A DNA stretch of 64,000 nucleotides from Rhyacophila brunnea (Eukaryota > Arthropoda > Insecta > Trichoptera > Rhyacophilidae). The stretch spans positions 558,001 through 622,000 of the forward strand of contig JAGYXB010000196.1 of assembly GCA_022495005.1 (NCBI GenBank), read 5' to 3'. Shown here piece by piece: positions 45,390 to 56,033 of the stretch (positions are counted from its first letter, which is position 1; every line of letters begins with the position of its first letter). Position numbers and translations under genes: made by a program. Under the pieces are notes generated by a model. The model ran no database searches and had not been told where the DNA came from. It saw only the letters and a program-made list of their open reading frames with translations.

Positions 45390-45680
45390 CTCACGATATT
45401 ACTATGGCAGTATCTGACAGGCTACAGACACGTCGAATGTAGAGAGAAGCTCTTACCAAAATCGCTGTAATATCGATAATTTGTGGCTTAGTATTTCATA
45501 ATTATTATTCAAACAGATGTCACTGTGTGTTTAGTTTTTTAGTATATGCAAAGCAATCGACAGTGGCTAGTAATATGAGTTTAAACTCGCGAAATTTGTA
45601 TGTGCGGCCTGTTAATCACGGCCTCATAGAGCGAGAAAACTCGCATGAAGGCATAGAACCGGTTACAGAAAGATATTTTT
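45390..45680 (+). repeat. Repeat R3, copy 2
   Basis: Inverted counterpart of 37440-37715 with GATATTACTATGGCAGTATC, TTAGTATTTCATAATTATTA, GCAATCGACAGTGGCTA and AAACTCGC. Together the two copies bracket exons 4-9 of eIF3b. Confidence 0.75.
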
Positions 45681-45713
45681 CTCAAAGTTTGCTTATCCAA
45701 CGGTTCTAAAAAT

Positions 45714-46090
45714 TATCATTATCATTAATCGTGGTCGGTCCACTGCTGGATGAAGACATTCCATATCTCCTTCCACTCTTCTCATTCTCACTCTCATTTG
45801 CTGCCATGTACATCCACGTACATTATGAGTTCGTCAATACAGCGGGTTTTAGGGCGGTCCCTATGGTCGTTTAGTGCCCCTTGGATACCACTGTATGACA
45901 GCATTTGTCCAGCAGTTGTTCATTTGCTTGGTGACCTCTATCAAATCGTATACCTACTCCTTATCCAATGGTTTTTTTGTGGTCTTTCCGCGTTATGCCC
46001 AACATGCACTTTTCCATGATCCGTTTCTTTTACATTCAGTCATGTCTGGTTGGTTGAACACTAATTAACGCTTAAGACACAATGGGATGT
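45714..46090 (-). pseudogene. RTE-type LINE 3' fragment
   Basis: Tail-like TTATCATTATCATTAATCG, then CCACTGCTGGATGAAGAC and TTGGATACCACTG match the 3' region of the RTE copy at 61652 (CCACTGCTGGATGAAGGC, TTGGATACCACTGGATG). Reading frames are broken. Minus strand, 5' truncated. Confidence 0.7.
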
Positions 46091-46096
46091 GGCTTT

Positions 46097-46360
46097 TGTA
46101 GATAAGTACTATTCAGCCACAATGGTCGAGCGGCTTTCGCGTCTCTTTATAATGTCGCGGGTCCCAAGTTTGAATCCTGGGTCTGACAAATACACATACC
46201 TATTGTTTTAAATTTGAGCTTAGAGTCAGAGTATGGACCTAATAGGTTGAGCAAGTGGCTAACATCCATTTCTCGTAAAAACAATAATTTGTTAATACAA
46301 ACATCCACTCTGTGGAGCCTCATAATATGATACGATTAGGATCAAATATGGTCGAAAGGA
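46097..46360 (+). mobile_element. tRNA-derived SINE, copy 2
   Basis: Box A-like TGGTCGAGCGGC and box B-like AGTTTGAATCCTGGGTCTG, then GTATGGACCTAATAGGTTGA, GCAAGTGGCTAACA and ACTCTGTGGAGCC, matching the minus-strand copy at 7558. Older: box B has drifted. Confidence 0.82.
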
Positions 46361-46886
46361 AGGAAGACTATTCAGACACCCAAATGAGCTCCATTCTAGA
46401 TTAGTTCTGCGGGAAATCTCTTTGTACATACCACCATTGATTGACATTTTTATTGTCGGAGATAGACATTGTTTTTTTGACGCGCTAGATTTGAGTGCCA
46501 TTTTGTGTGTGAAATAACGTAATTATTATTTCACAAGGATATCAATTGCTTAGTTATTTTTATTCTCATCAACAATATCGAATACCTATCTCTTAGATAA
46601 ATAATTATTTTGTTTGAAGTATTAATGATCTAACTTTTTATATAGGTACCTACGTGACCTCCTTTGATAATTTAAAGTTTTTGAATTTTTAACCATGGAA
46701 ACAATTTTTAATTAGACGTGGATAGCGTTGTCTAAACTTTAACTTTCCCGAGTTGTTTTTAATTATTCGTTGTTATGAATATGTGTGATTAATATGAACA
46801 TTCTGTGGTGTCAAGTCAAGTCGCGTTACAGAGGTTGTTAATTAATATTGCTTATTCAATATTCCTATTTAGCTATTACTAGAAAC
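46361..46886. other. No recognised feature
   Basis: AT-rich spacer between the SINE and hAT-N1 copy 3. The short minus-strand ORF beginning in it is not convincing. Confidence 0.4.
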
Positions 46887-47943
46887 CAGACACATCCCGT
46901 GGGGGTAGGCAGATTGAGCGTTGCTGAAGGGCGGCAGTTACTCGAAAGGCGGCGAATCGAGGAGAATCATTTGGTATTATAGATGGGAAGCGTGTGGGGA
47001 GGGAGGTATGGTTGCTTGACTCCAATGAATAAACAGATTGGCGTGTGAAATATAATCCCCTGAATTTATTTATTCCCTTCTATTAAATTGATAACAATTT
47101 TACAGGACGTTAAGTATTTAATGTTACTGATTCTAAATTATAATAATTGATAATTACGAAGATCGTGTCTGAGATAAATGACGGCTCGACGGACGTTATT
47201 GCGTTGCAAGAGATTTGAATTTACTGTATGTTGGTAGGTGAAAGTACCTCCGTTTTATATTGTTTGAATACAATGGAAGGGCGTCAAGATAGGGCTGAGG
47301 TCAGCGCTTTCTTGAACGTACTTGTTTAGCAGTCATTTGTCTCGCCTGCCTGCATATTTTCTTCCAAAAGAATTGCTTACAAATGTGCAATTTGATTTGT
47401 TCCGTATATACATTGTTACAAGAATTCGCGAATTAAGCGATTTGATAAAAAATATGCAGGCTTGCGTCTGAAGCAAAGGTCGCTTTGTCTAGATGACGAC
47501 AAAGGTGACTTCTGGCATACGTGTACAAACATGATTTTGATGAAGGGCACATAAATGATATAAGTAGTTTACATTGTAAGTTCAACTTAATGCTATATAG
47601 GAAATTAATTAAATAAATTAGGCATGTTTGAGATTCACGATGGGCAGCCACAGTATATATAGAAATAGCTACCACCACTGAGTACATTAACGAAAGTATC
47701 TTTCCTTTAAAAATTCAGCTCACTGGTTGGAAACAAAATGTATTAATTTACATTAAAAGTTTAACATGACTGTAATGTTGTTGTGGGGTTCGCATTGTCT
47801 AGTTTACTTCCATTGCCCTTCGACGGCCTTGGTGACCAGAAACGACATGAGCACGGATACTGTATATAAAAAATACTGTATAAAAAAATGGGGTAGCATT
47901 AAGGCGCTGCCTAGGGGCGGCATTTTGTCTCGAGACGTCACTG
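46887..47943 (+). mobile_element. hAT-like element N1, copy 3, long form
   Basis: Starts CAGACACATCCCGTGGGGG, ends CTCGAGACGTCACTG, with exact CTAGAAAC octamers at 46879-46886 and 47944-47951. At 1057 bases it is about twice the other copies and has an extra central segment (about 46985-47690), either ancestral sequence lost from the short copies or a later insertion. No transposase domain was recognised in that segment. Confidence 0.92.
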
Positions 47944-47967
47944 CTAGAAACATTAATAAAACAAATC

Positions 47968-49048
47968 GTCGCCCCAAAAGCAAAAGGGCACATGTGCAAT
48001 TTTGACGGCTTAGAGTTATGCATGCAGTGTTCTTCGTAATTTTTTTCTCTACATTATGGGCAAAACGGCATTTGTGAAGCAAAACCCATGAATTCACAAT
48101 TAAGCAAAGAAAATAAAGGCTACTTGTGTATTTGTAAACTGATCTTCATTTAATGTATATGAAAAAGGTAACGTGTACACGATTTTAGGAACTATGTGCA
48201 ATGTTTACAAAAATAATATACTTAGGAAAAAGGTAACAAGTGTAATTCTTTAAAAGTGAGTAAGGGCCTTTGTACAAAAAATAATTTCGTTGCAGAAAAA
48301 GGGCACTCGTGAAATTTGTGAAAAATTTAAAAACATGTTGGCAGCGGACAAAGAGGCCCAAATAAATATTTTGGAAGATCACAATAAGCGTAAGCCGGCT
48401 CGCACATCACAACTCGCCTCGTGTGCCTGACCGCCATAAATCAAAACTTCCGAGAACGGGCAGCCGGTGTTGCATGATACAACCTCGCACATCTGCCTAG
48501 CGACATCGACATTCGCCGCATCGCGCCTTTCCGAACGCGGCGACAGTCTGGAGAGATATGGCCGATTGTGCGGCTGTGCGCATCCGCAGAGTCGATATTA
48601 GCCGATATCGACATGCAGGCTCTGGCCAACGCAACTCGACGCATGCGGCAGCGTCGCAGCGTCGCAGTTGCATCGGCCAATCTGCGAAACTCCATTTGAT
48701 AACGCTTGTTTCTTGGTTTACGATGACGTCACATCGACGAATTCGTCGTAAGACGCATGCGGCGAGTTCTGATGTGCGAGCCCTCTAGTGGACGCTCGCA
48801 AATCAAAAGATGAAGATAAAGCTATTCATAAATGCATATAGGAAAAAGGTAACATGTGACTTAAAACCTCTTAAAAATCAAAAATTGATAAATCACAAAA
48901 AAATAAAAATTGCATTTCAATTTTGAGTAATTAGGTCACACAAGTAATAACCTCTCCACGATTTTTATTACTCCAAAACCACTTAAAATGCGCTTTTCTC
49001 AAAACTCAACTTATGCACAAGTGCCCTTTTGCTTTTGGGGCGACGAAA
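47968..49048. mobile_element. Long-TIR element M3 with repeated AAAAGG-AC motif
   Basis: CGTCGCCCCAAAAGCAAAAG at the left recurs inverted at the right (CTTTTGCTTTTGGGGCGACG); the terminal repeat is about 33 bases with one mismatch. Variants of AAAAAGGTAACNNGTG or AAAAGGGCACNNGTG occur about six times (at both ends and near 48160, 48225, 48293, 48841), spaced like transposase-binding repeats. It contains a second element at 48397-48782. Superfamily undetermined. Confidence 0.78.
48397..48782. mobile_element. GC-rich MITE M4 nested in M3
   Basis: GGCTCGCACATCACAACTCG at the left and, in reverse, GGCTCGCACATCAGAACTCG at the right. The inside is strikingly GC- and CpG-rich compared with its surroundings, with GCATGCGG and GTCGCAGCGTCGC motifs, and explains the ORFs on both strands. 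The precise target duplication is not clear. Confidence 0.75.
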
Positions 49049-49134
49049 TAATGTTAAAGAAAAAAATCTTGTTATCGTGCCATCCCCTAACGGAGGTCAG
49101 TCATCATCACCAGTATTCTTTGGTATATCATCAG

Positions 49135-49783
49135 TAGGCTTAGGATTTTTAGGTGTTAAAAAATGAATAAAAGGTACCTAAAATAATATGTAGATATAAT
49201 TGGAAAATATGTTATTAAAATTTCATAAATATTTGCGAAAAAAACCAAAAATAGGTGCTAAAAATTTAAATAAGTACCTATTACAATAAATCATATATAT
49301 AATTTCAACAGTTTAATTTATTATTTATTCACAAACAGAAAACGCTTTATTACAATGAATATTAAAATAATGCTTCAAAATTTCGAAAGTGAATCTTTAA
49401 CGATTAGATCTTAGCAAATTTTTATACACGGAAAAACTTCTTTCCACTTCTACAGATGTTATTATTGCGTATGTAAATGAAGCTATTTCTAAAGTAGAAA
49501 AAATTGAAACATCTGAGGAATCTGATGGATTTTCCAAAAGAGCTTTAGTATTCTGCAGCGTTTGAAGTCCAGTATTTTTATTTAAAACACTATTTAATTG
49601 GTCCAAGAACATTGAAATTTTGTGTTTATGTGAAAATATGTGCTTAAACCTAAAATATGTATTTATCCAAAAATATTTAAAAATAGGTTCTAACAAATTG
49701 TTTCAAAATTGTCTGAAACAGATATTTGGTAAAAATATTTGGCTCAAAAATTTTTTTTTTAATACCTAATAATCCTAAGCCTA
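49135..49783 (-). mobile_element. hAT element N8 with transposase C-terminus, perfect target duplication
   Basis: Terminal repeats TAGGCTTAGGATTTTTAGGT and (reverse) TAGGCTTAGGATTATTAGGT. Exact ATCATCAG octamers flank it (49127-49134 and 49784-49791). The minus strand retains the end of a hAT transposase (49397-49696). At 649 bases it is a deletion derivative rather than a MITE without coding history. Confidence 0.93.
49397..49696 (-). pseudogene. hAT transposase C-terminal domain (truncated)
   Basis: A 99-codon open frame ends with VEVERSFSVYKNLLRSNR, the hallmark of the hAT dimerisation domain (ERxFS...K....R). Upstream it keeps a run of helices (IFSTLEIASFTYAIITS). The BED finger and the RNase H-like catalytic residues are absent because the 5' part of the gene is deleted. 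The frame is uninterrupted, suggesting moderate age. Confidence 0.8.
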
Positions 49784-49929
49784 ATCATCAGCTATCAGGA
49801 ACAGTTACTAGAAACAGGAACCCGTACCAATTACGAAGGTTCTACAGCCACGAAATACAACGTCGTCCTCTGCCACGTTTACCATTGCACAATACGAAAA
49901 AGGTTTTAACAGGGAATTCAGAAATAATG

Positions 49930-50215
49930 GGAAGTGAGTTTGGGTGTGGTTTTGAACCGGGCACCCTACCTATCACTAAGGTTAAGGGCAGTGTGACGCT
50001 CTATAGTAGCGTTTTCCAAATGGTGTTCGAGGTAAAGTAATTAAGGATATTCAGTGTATCGACAAACAATAATCAAAAAATGCATTACACCACCACATAT
50101 TATTTTAAAATGTTAACACGTCTGACACGCCTTTATTAATTAGAGCAAATTTGTGATGTGTGTTTATCTCATATATCTGATTGATTTGCCACGTCGGGCC
50201 CCCCTGATTTGGCAT
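49930..50215 (+). repeat. Composite GGCCCC repeat, copy 2
   Basis: Block A (CACCCTACCTATCACTAAGG, CTCTATAGTAGCG) and block B (AGAGCAAATTTGTGATGTG, TTATCTCATATATCTG, GCCACGTCGGGCCCCCC) separated by about 110 bases. The distal part of B is missing. Confidence 0.7.
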
Positions 50216-50352
50216 GTAGGTAATCGAAACACGCATTAAATATTTTATAATGATTAAGGACATCCCGGAGGGTTTGTATTTCAAGCAATTTATGGCCTGA
50301 CCGTTATTAAGTCATAAAGAAAACTTAGCTTCAAATATTGGTCTATGGTGAC

Positions 50353-51108
50353 TATGGAATCCAATCCCGAGCCAAAATTCTGATTCCGGGATTTCGGGAT
50401 TACAATTTGACAATCCCGGGATCCCGGGACTGGTCCCGGATTGGCATTTTTTTTCCATTGTTAATATAAAAAAATTATATTTACAAATAACATTGATAAA
50501 ATCGGTCAAAAATAAATGTAGTATAATTTATACTATTTAAGACATTTATTGTTAATATTGAATACATTCAATCTTGGAAATACATATTACGTTTAATGGC
50601 GTAAATAATATTGTAATATAAATAATAATGTGAATTTAATATGAGATTGCTGTTTCTGATAGTAAAGACTTAATGAATGGGTTAGCGAGATTTTAAATAG
50701 TATAGCAAACCATGGTGTAGTTATGGCCTTTCCGCTTCATAAATCTAATTAGTCAGCCAAATATGAAACTGCCGCAAAACGTATGAGAACATGGTGGAAT
50801 TACTTTGTTAATAGTGCTAAGCATTGTTTTTTTCCCAATCTTTCTCATTTTTATTAATTTATGTGAAAAAATAAAATGAATCGGCAACTTACATATATGG
50901 GTATAAATCAAACTTCATTTAAACTCAGTTTATTTCTAATGTAGTTATTTGTTATTAAAAGTATTTTTTCTGTTATATTTTCGTTTTTATTTTATTTTCC
51001 ATAAAAATTGATAAAAAAATCAATCCCGAAAGTTTCGGGATTATGTTTATCAATCCCGGGATTCATAAGTATCGAAAATAGCTCGGGATCCCGGGATTGG
51101 AATCCCTA
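50353..51108. mobile_element. hAT-like element N6 with CCCGGGAT palindrome arrays, perfect target duplication
   Basis: Ends TATGGAATCCAATCCCG and (reverse) TAGGGATTCCAATCCCG. Exact ATGGTGAC octamers flank it (50345-50352 and 51109-51116). The left 100 bases and right 90 bases are crowded with ATCCCGGGAT variants, a self-complementary decamer; the middle is plain AT-rich DNA. No coding sequence. Confidence 0.92.
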
Positions 51109-51349
51109 ATGGTGACTGAGTTAGCATTTCAATCTTATTCATCTATTCTGTGGGTTGTACATTAAATTAACATATAACAGAAGGCATTCGACTTTCACAT
51201 TTTCTTTTTAGAAAATTGGCCAAGAAGGAACGTGAAGTAGGTACCTAGTATCCGATTTAGATTCCATCCGTAATGTCTGCGGTAAGTGAAGAGCAGTACG
51301 CTGCATTGAAATTTTGTTATAATCTGTGTATCAGAACCATGGCCCACAC

Positions 51350-51690
51350 ATCCTGAAGCGGCCCCCCAGGCCAGGATCTTTGGCGGGCCCGCCTACCTAT
51401 CGCTAAGGTTAAAAGCAGTGTGATGCTCTACAGCAGTGTTCCCCAAATTCTACACTGGAATTATCATTTCAGTACATCAATCATTATTATCACATTAAAT
51501 TGTAACGCACAACCACACATTTAAAACATTTAATAGTCCTGAAGTAAAGTAGCGCGCGACTTTGCTTCAATGAAATTTGCGATGTGTGTTAATCTCACTC
51601 AGCTGGTCGACCCTCCATGCCGGCCCCCTCCTATGCCCGGGCCCATAGGCTAGAGCCCTGTCAGTCCCCGTCTTGTGGGGGCCATGATCA
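51350..51690 (+). repeat. Composite GGCCCC repeat, copy 3
   Basis: Block A from GCCCCCCAGGCCAGGATCTT to GCTCTACAGCAGTGTTCC. Block B from AAATTTGCGATGTGTGTTAA through GGGCCCATAGGCTAGAGCCC to TGTGGGGGCCATG. The most complete arrangement in the window. Confidence 0.72.
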
Positions 51691-51809
51691 GAACAGGAAA
51701 TTACGATTTCTTGGAATTATTAAAAAAAATCATATTACTGCTCGTCACTGAATTATGGTCTCTCAGGTTGCCGTGACGTATACATATATTGAAAACATCT
51801 GTTGTAAAG

Positions 51810-52200
51810 CGTATCCGGAAATTTGTACGTAAACAGTTCACCGCAGGACACTTATTTGTGTGCCGCAGTACGTGAATCATGAGTTCGTCTAACATTTTAA
51901 TCAAATGACGAGTTCTTCGTTGAACGTTTCACCGTGGAGTATATTAATTTGTACGTATGCTACAACATGTGGAGATGTCTTTACTAGGTTAGGGTTAGGT
52001 TAGGGTTAATCTAATTGGAACAGTACTATTTGCAAACTATCGCCGCATTTTGTAAGATACGTACAAATGTATTCCACGGTGAAATGTTCAACGAAGAACT
52101 CGTCATTTGATAAAATGTTATACGAACTCATGTTTCACGTACTGCGGCGCACGAATAAGTGTCCCACAATGAACTGCATACGTACAACTTACATGCAACC
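51810..52200. repeat. Foldback with TTAGG-containing loop
   Basis: Arms of about 150 bases (51810-51966 and 52050-52200) are inverted copies with scattered mismatches. Shared motifs are AACTCGTCATTTGATAAAAT, CACGTACTGCGGC and TTTGTACGTA at both the outer and inner ends of each arm. The loop carries TTAGGGTTAGGTTAGGGTTA, a telomere-like tract. A 67-codon ORF in the left arm is incidental. Class unknown. Confidence 0.78.
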
Positions 52201-52489
52201 GTTATAAAGAGAGACATTTTGCCTACGGATATCACTGTATGCAATACGATATATGAATTTAACATTCATATCCATGGTGTGTAAATATTGCATATTACAG
52301 TGTAAATAGAGGAAATGCAGTACGCGTTATTTACTCTCGAATTCGTCACGTTTACACTGTCATGCCAATGGTTTATGGACGTCATACAAAGTACACACTA
52401 AATATGTATTATTATAGCTGGCGTGTGTAAATTGGAAACTCATTTTAACAAGGCCTTAGAGATATAGAATTCTCTTCGGCCATATACCC

Positions 52490-53165
52490 GCCCCTTAGTT
52501 GGAGCATATGGACACCACGCGGCGCCTCCAAGAATCCCTGTCGCTCGCCAGTCTTCTTGCTTCGTTCAAGGCCAAACCAGCATCCCATAGTTTCGCCGTA
52601 TACACTCTATAGATAGTATTTAGCGGCCTTCCAGGACGCCGAAATCCGGTCGGCTTGAAGAACAGGCAAGGCAGGTTGAGGTTCTCTTCTGGCAGCCGCA
52701 GCACGTGGCCAAGCCAGGTCCAACGTCGCCTCTTCACTCTCAGTGTAATGAGTGGCTGCTTGGTGCGTTCTCTTATCTCCTCGTTGCTCCTAAGCACCCT
52801 GTATCCGTCGCAAACATCTGTTTTAGAAGCTCAGTATACGGTTACTCTGAGCCTTCGTAAGGTGCCATGATTCGCTACCGTAAGGCAGCACCGTCAGAAT
52901 GCAAGCGTCGAATAGGCGGCATTTGGTTTTGACCGAGTACAATCGTGAGTCCCAGACATTCCGCATCGAGTTGAATGTTGCTTCAGCCATCCCCATTCGG
53001 ATAGCGAGCTCTTTCTGCAAAATGCCACCTCCAGTACGTGAAGCTGTCGACGCTCACGATGTTTTGTCCTTCGCTAATCAGAGGGAAATCTGGATCAGGA
53101 CAAGTGCTATTACACAAATCGTTGGTTTTCTTCGCGTTGATTTTCAAACCAACGATGAGAATTTT
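52490..53165 (-). pseudogene. RTE/CR1-type LINE fragment, second family
   Basis: Minus-strand frames read CRLFDACILTVLPYGSESWH, then (after a shift) RRRWTWLGHVLRLPEENLNL, FRRPGRP and EARRLASDRDSWRRRVVSIC before a stop. This is the region between the RT domain and the end of the protein in non-LTR retrotransposons. It differs from the RTE at 61652. The RT catalytic core is absent. Confidence 0.72.
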
Positions 53166-53562
53166 TAATGTAATATAATCTAAATTTTAATTACTAGTAA
53201 CGACGAAAATTAAAATTAAAGTTTTGTGAGTTTATGGTTTTCACGTGGGCAGATATAGTATATTATATCATGTACAATTAAATAAAATGTCAAATATCTA
53301 ATTCAGAGTTTGTGTAACTTCTTTAGGTTCACGAATAATTGATCGGCCGGACAATTAATTGATAATTATTGCTAAACTTTAAGTATTTTACAACATGGCG
53401 TAGAGAGCGGTTTATTTTTTAAAGGTCAAGGCAGACAGTGTACAGTTTAAAATAATTAATTTATAACTTCTGGGAATCTGGCGAGGGGTGAGCTCCCGAC
53501 TAGCGTTATCTACAAAACTCAAGTGGCAGCAAATGAAGATAACATCTAATCGTCGTCCAATC

Positions 53563-54227
53563 TAGGGATTGCAATACCGGTATTTCAAAACCGGTATTCC
53601 AGTATTTATCAATACCGAAATACCGATTTTAAAAATCCAAAATACCGGAATTTTCGGTATTGAGAAAGCACACTCGTTTACGTTTTTGAAAATGAATTAT
53701 AAGTTATGTGCTGCTAAAATGCAAATATATTGAGTGAATCCAACAGACGAAAAAAAATAATAAAAAAAAATTCATCAAATATATTTATATAAGTAATTGT
53801 AGCGATGAATCATAATATTATTTCGAAATAGGAAACATCCGTCACAAAAATGTTCAATTATTCTATAATTATTGATGACTGTACAAGCGTTGAATTTAAG
53901 AAGCTTTTCCCGCAGCCGGACTTATTTGCACTTGATAAACTTTTGAGGGCTTTAGTTAAAATTATCAATATAATCAAATTATTCGTAAAAAATCACTAGT
54001 TCTACAATTATGATTAATACATATTTTTAAATGTCAAAATAATAAATGTAGGTATGTAGGTATTTTTCTATAAAATAATATTTAAAAAAGATTTTAATAG
54101 CTGTATTTATTGATAACCACATACTTCTGTTTTTTATTGTTTGAGAAATACCGGTATTAATACCGATATTCAATAAGAAATACAGAAAAACCGGTATTGA
54201 CATTTTCATTCGGTATTGCCATCCCTA
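53563..54227. mobile_element. hAT-like element N7 with ACCGGTAT arrays
   Basis: Starts TAGGGATTGCAATACCGGTA and ends (reverse) TAGGGATGGCAATACCGAAT. Flanks GTCCAATC (53555-53562) and GTCCTATC (54228-54235) match at 7 of 8. Both ends are filled with AATACCGGTATT variants, again a self-complementary motif, as in N6 but with a different sequence. Non-coding AT-rich centre. Confidence 0.9.
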
Positions 54228-54479
54228 GTCCTATCCCAGTGTCCCAGCGCCAGTGTGGTTCCTGAAATGTCTCATTGGCAAAACATTTAGGTATACCATC
54301 ATATGCCTAGTTTTGGATATATATAAAACTACTAATATATGACGTAGCGTATACTATAAAATATGTATAGCGAGTATTAAGATTTGTTCAATTTACAGCC
54401 AACTCCTTGTTATACAACCGTCACAAACCGGTTTCGGTGTGATTTCCGAAGTGAGATCTACCCTAATGGGTACCTACCT

Positions 54480-54605
54480 ATAGAATTTCTTGCAGCATTT
54501 TTGTTTATTTCGTCGATACAGAGGCCTGTATGGTCCACTTTCGGACGTTTTCTACGTCTTGGATACCACTGGATGTCTAGCTTTACTTCAAAGGAATACA
54601 CTGGT
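54480..54605 (-). pseudogene. RTE LINE fragment
   Basis: CGTTTTCTACGTCTTGGATA, CCACTGGATGTCTAG and TTATTTCGTCGATACAGAGG correspond to the 3' coding part of the RTE at 61652 (GGACGTTTTGTACTTCTTGG, ATTTCATCGATCCAGCGG). About 125 bases remain. Confidence 0.6.
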
Positions 54606-55479
54606 GCTTAGACTATATATACATCTAGACGCCACCCATTGCATTGCTAAATGAAGCTGCGTGCCGTGCGTTTGGTTTGTGGCGGAGCGAACGCATTCGT
54701 ATACAAATGTTCGAGACCATAGACCATTTCGCTAGTGCTCGCACTAGATGTTCAGAATTAAAAAATATTTTTTTACGTTATATAGTATTTTTAAGCGGTC
54801 AAAATGCAACCATTAGGTAAAAATATCCATAATTTAAGTTATTTTAAGGAAACACGGTCACTTGATATTAAAATATATAATAATATACAAATAAATTATC
54901 ACGAACATGTATCAACTTACCTATGAAACGTAATACCATCTTCTTGCTTATCAGTACGGCTACCACATTTAAATACAACACACAGAACCATCCTACTTAA
55001 TTAACTAAAAATATTTACCTCTGACTTTATGTTTAACACAAAAAATAGCAATTTTAGCAACACGGTTATCGACGCTTAGTTAAGCAATAAGGTAAGATTT
55101 GGCGGCTACACCGTAGCAAACCATCTCCCACATCTGTAAACCTTTTATCTTACTCTAGCGCGTGTCGCAGAGATTATAAGGGTGCCGAATACTTTCTCAC
55201 TCGCACTTATGCATCGTTTTTGTTTAGGCCTTGCACTGGTGTAATAATTAATTGTATTTGCAACGAGCATTAGGTTTACGATCGGGTTATTAAGAATTGT
55301 AAAAGATACATTAATCTGTATTAAACGTTACTATTTATGGTGAAATAAAATGATCTTTTGACCACAATTATTAATTGGAGAAATTTCCTCGACCCCGATC
55401 AAGTTCATTGTAAGGAAGCATTTGTTTTTTTTTTCAATTAACAATAATTTAAAATATATAACAATAAATTAAATATATC
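54606..55479. other. No recognised feature
   Basis: AT-rich with one GC-richer patch near 54630-54740. No supported gene or element ends. Confidence 0.4.
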
Positions 55480-55787
55480 CAGGGAACTCAGAAATAATGG
55501 GAACTGAAATACCTAACGGGTAAAGAGTAGCAAGCAACCGATCTCGAGTGCGGAAGAATACGGGATAAACTTAAAAACGTGTCAATAATAAGTCATTCGT
55601 CGAATACTGACAACTGCTCTCGGCTTATGCATTGATGTTCATTTAAAATGGGTGTATTACACACACTATTGCACGTCCATAATGCGTAGTTCATTTACGT
55701 AGGACACTCACACATTCAAAACTCTGCGTCAAAATGTAGTGTATTGAATATAGCTTATCGTAATTTTATTTATTAATCTGTTCTGTG
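55480..55787 (+). mobile_element. hAT-like element N2, copy 5
   Basis: CAGGGAACTCAGAAATAATG to ATCTGTTCTGTG in the same orientation as the 11049 copy and the same length within one base. Flanks AATATATC and AATAAATG match at 6 of 8 positions, so an older insertion. Confidence 0.83.
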
Positions 55788-56033
55788 AATAAATGGCAAA
55801 CAGTCGTAATGGCTATGTGCCAAAAGGACTTTAACACCGGAAACGTTTTAAAACTTTTTACAGAGACAGTATTTACTCGATGTAAACACAAAATAGTGTA
55901 ATAAAAACAAACGTAGGCTACGTTGTAGAGGCAGTGTATTTTAGAGCGTAGAATACGTTAAGACAATAAAAAATAAAATATGTTACAAGGAAATGCCAGA
56001 AGTTTGATACATATGAGCTATATAGGTATATTG

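Noticed and set aside
48441..48788. Arg/Ala-rich ORFs on both strands
   Set aside because: Produced by the CpG-rich MITE M4; both strands are open only because of base composition.
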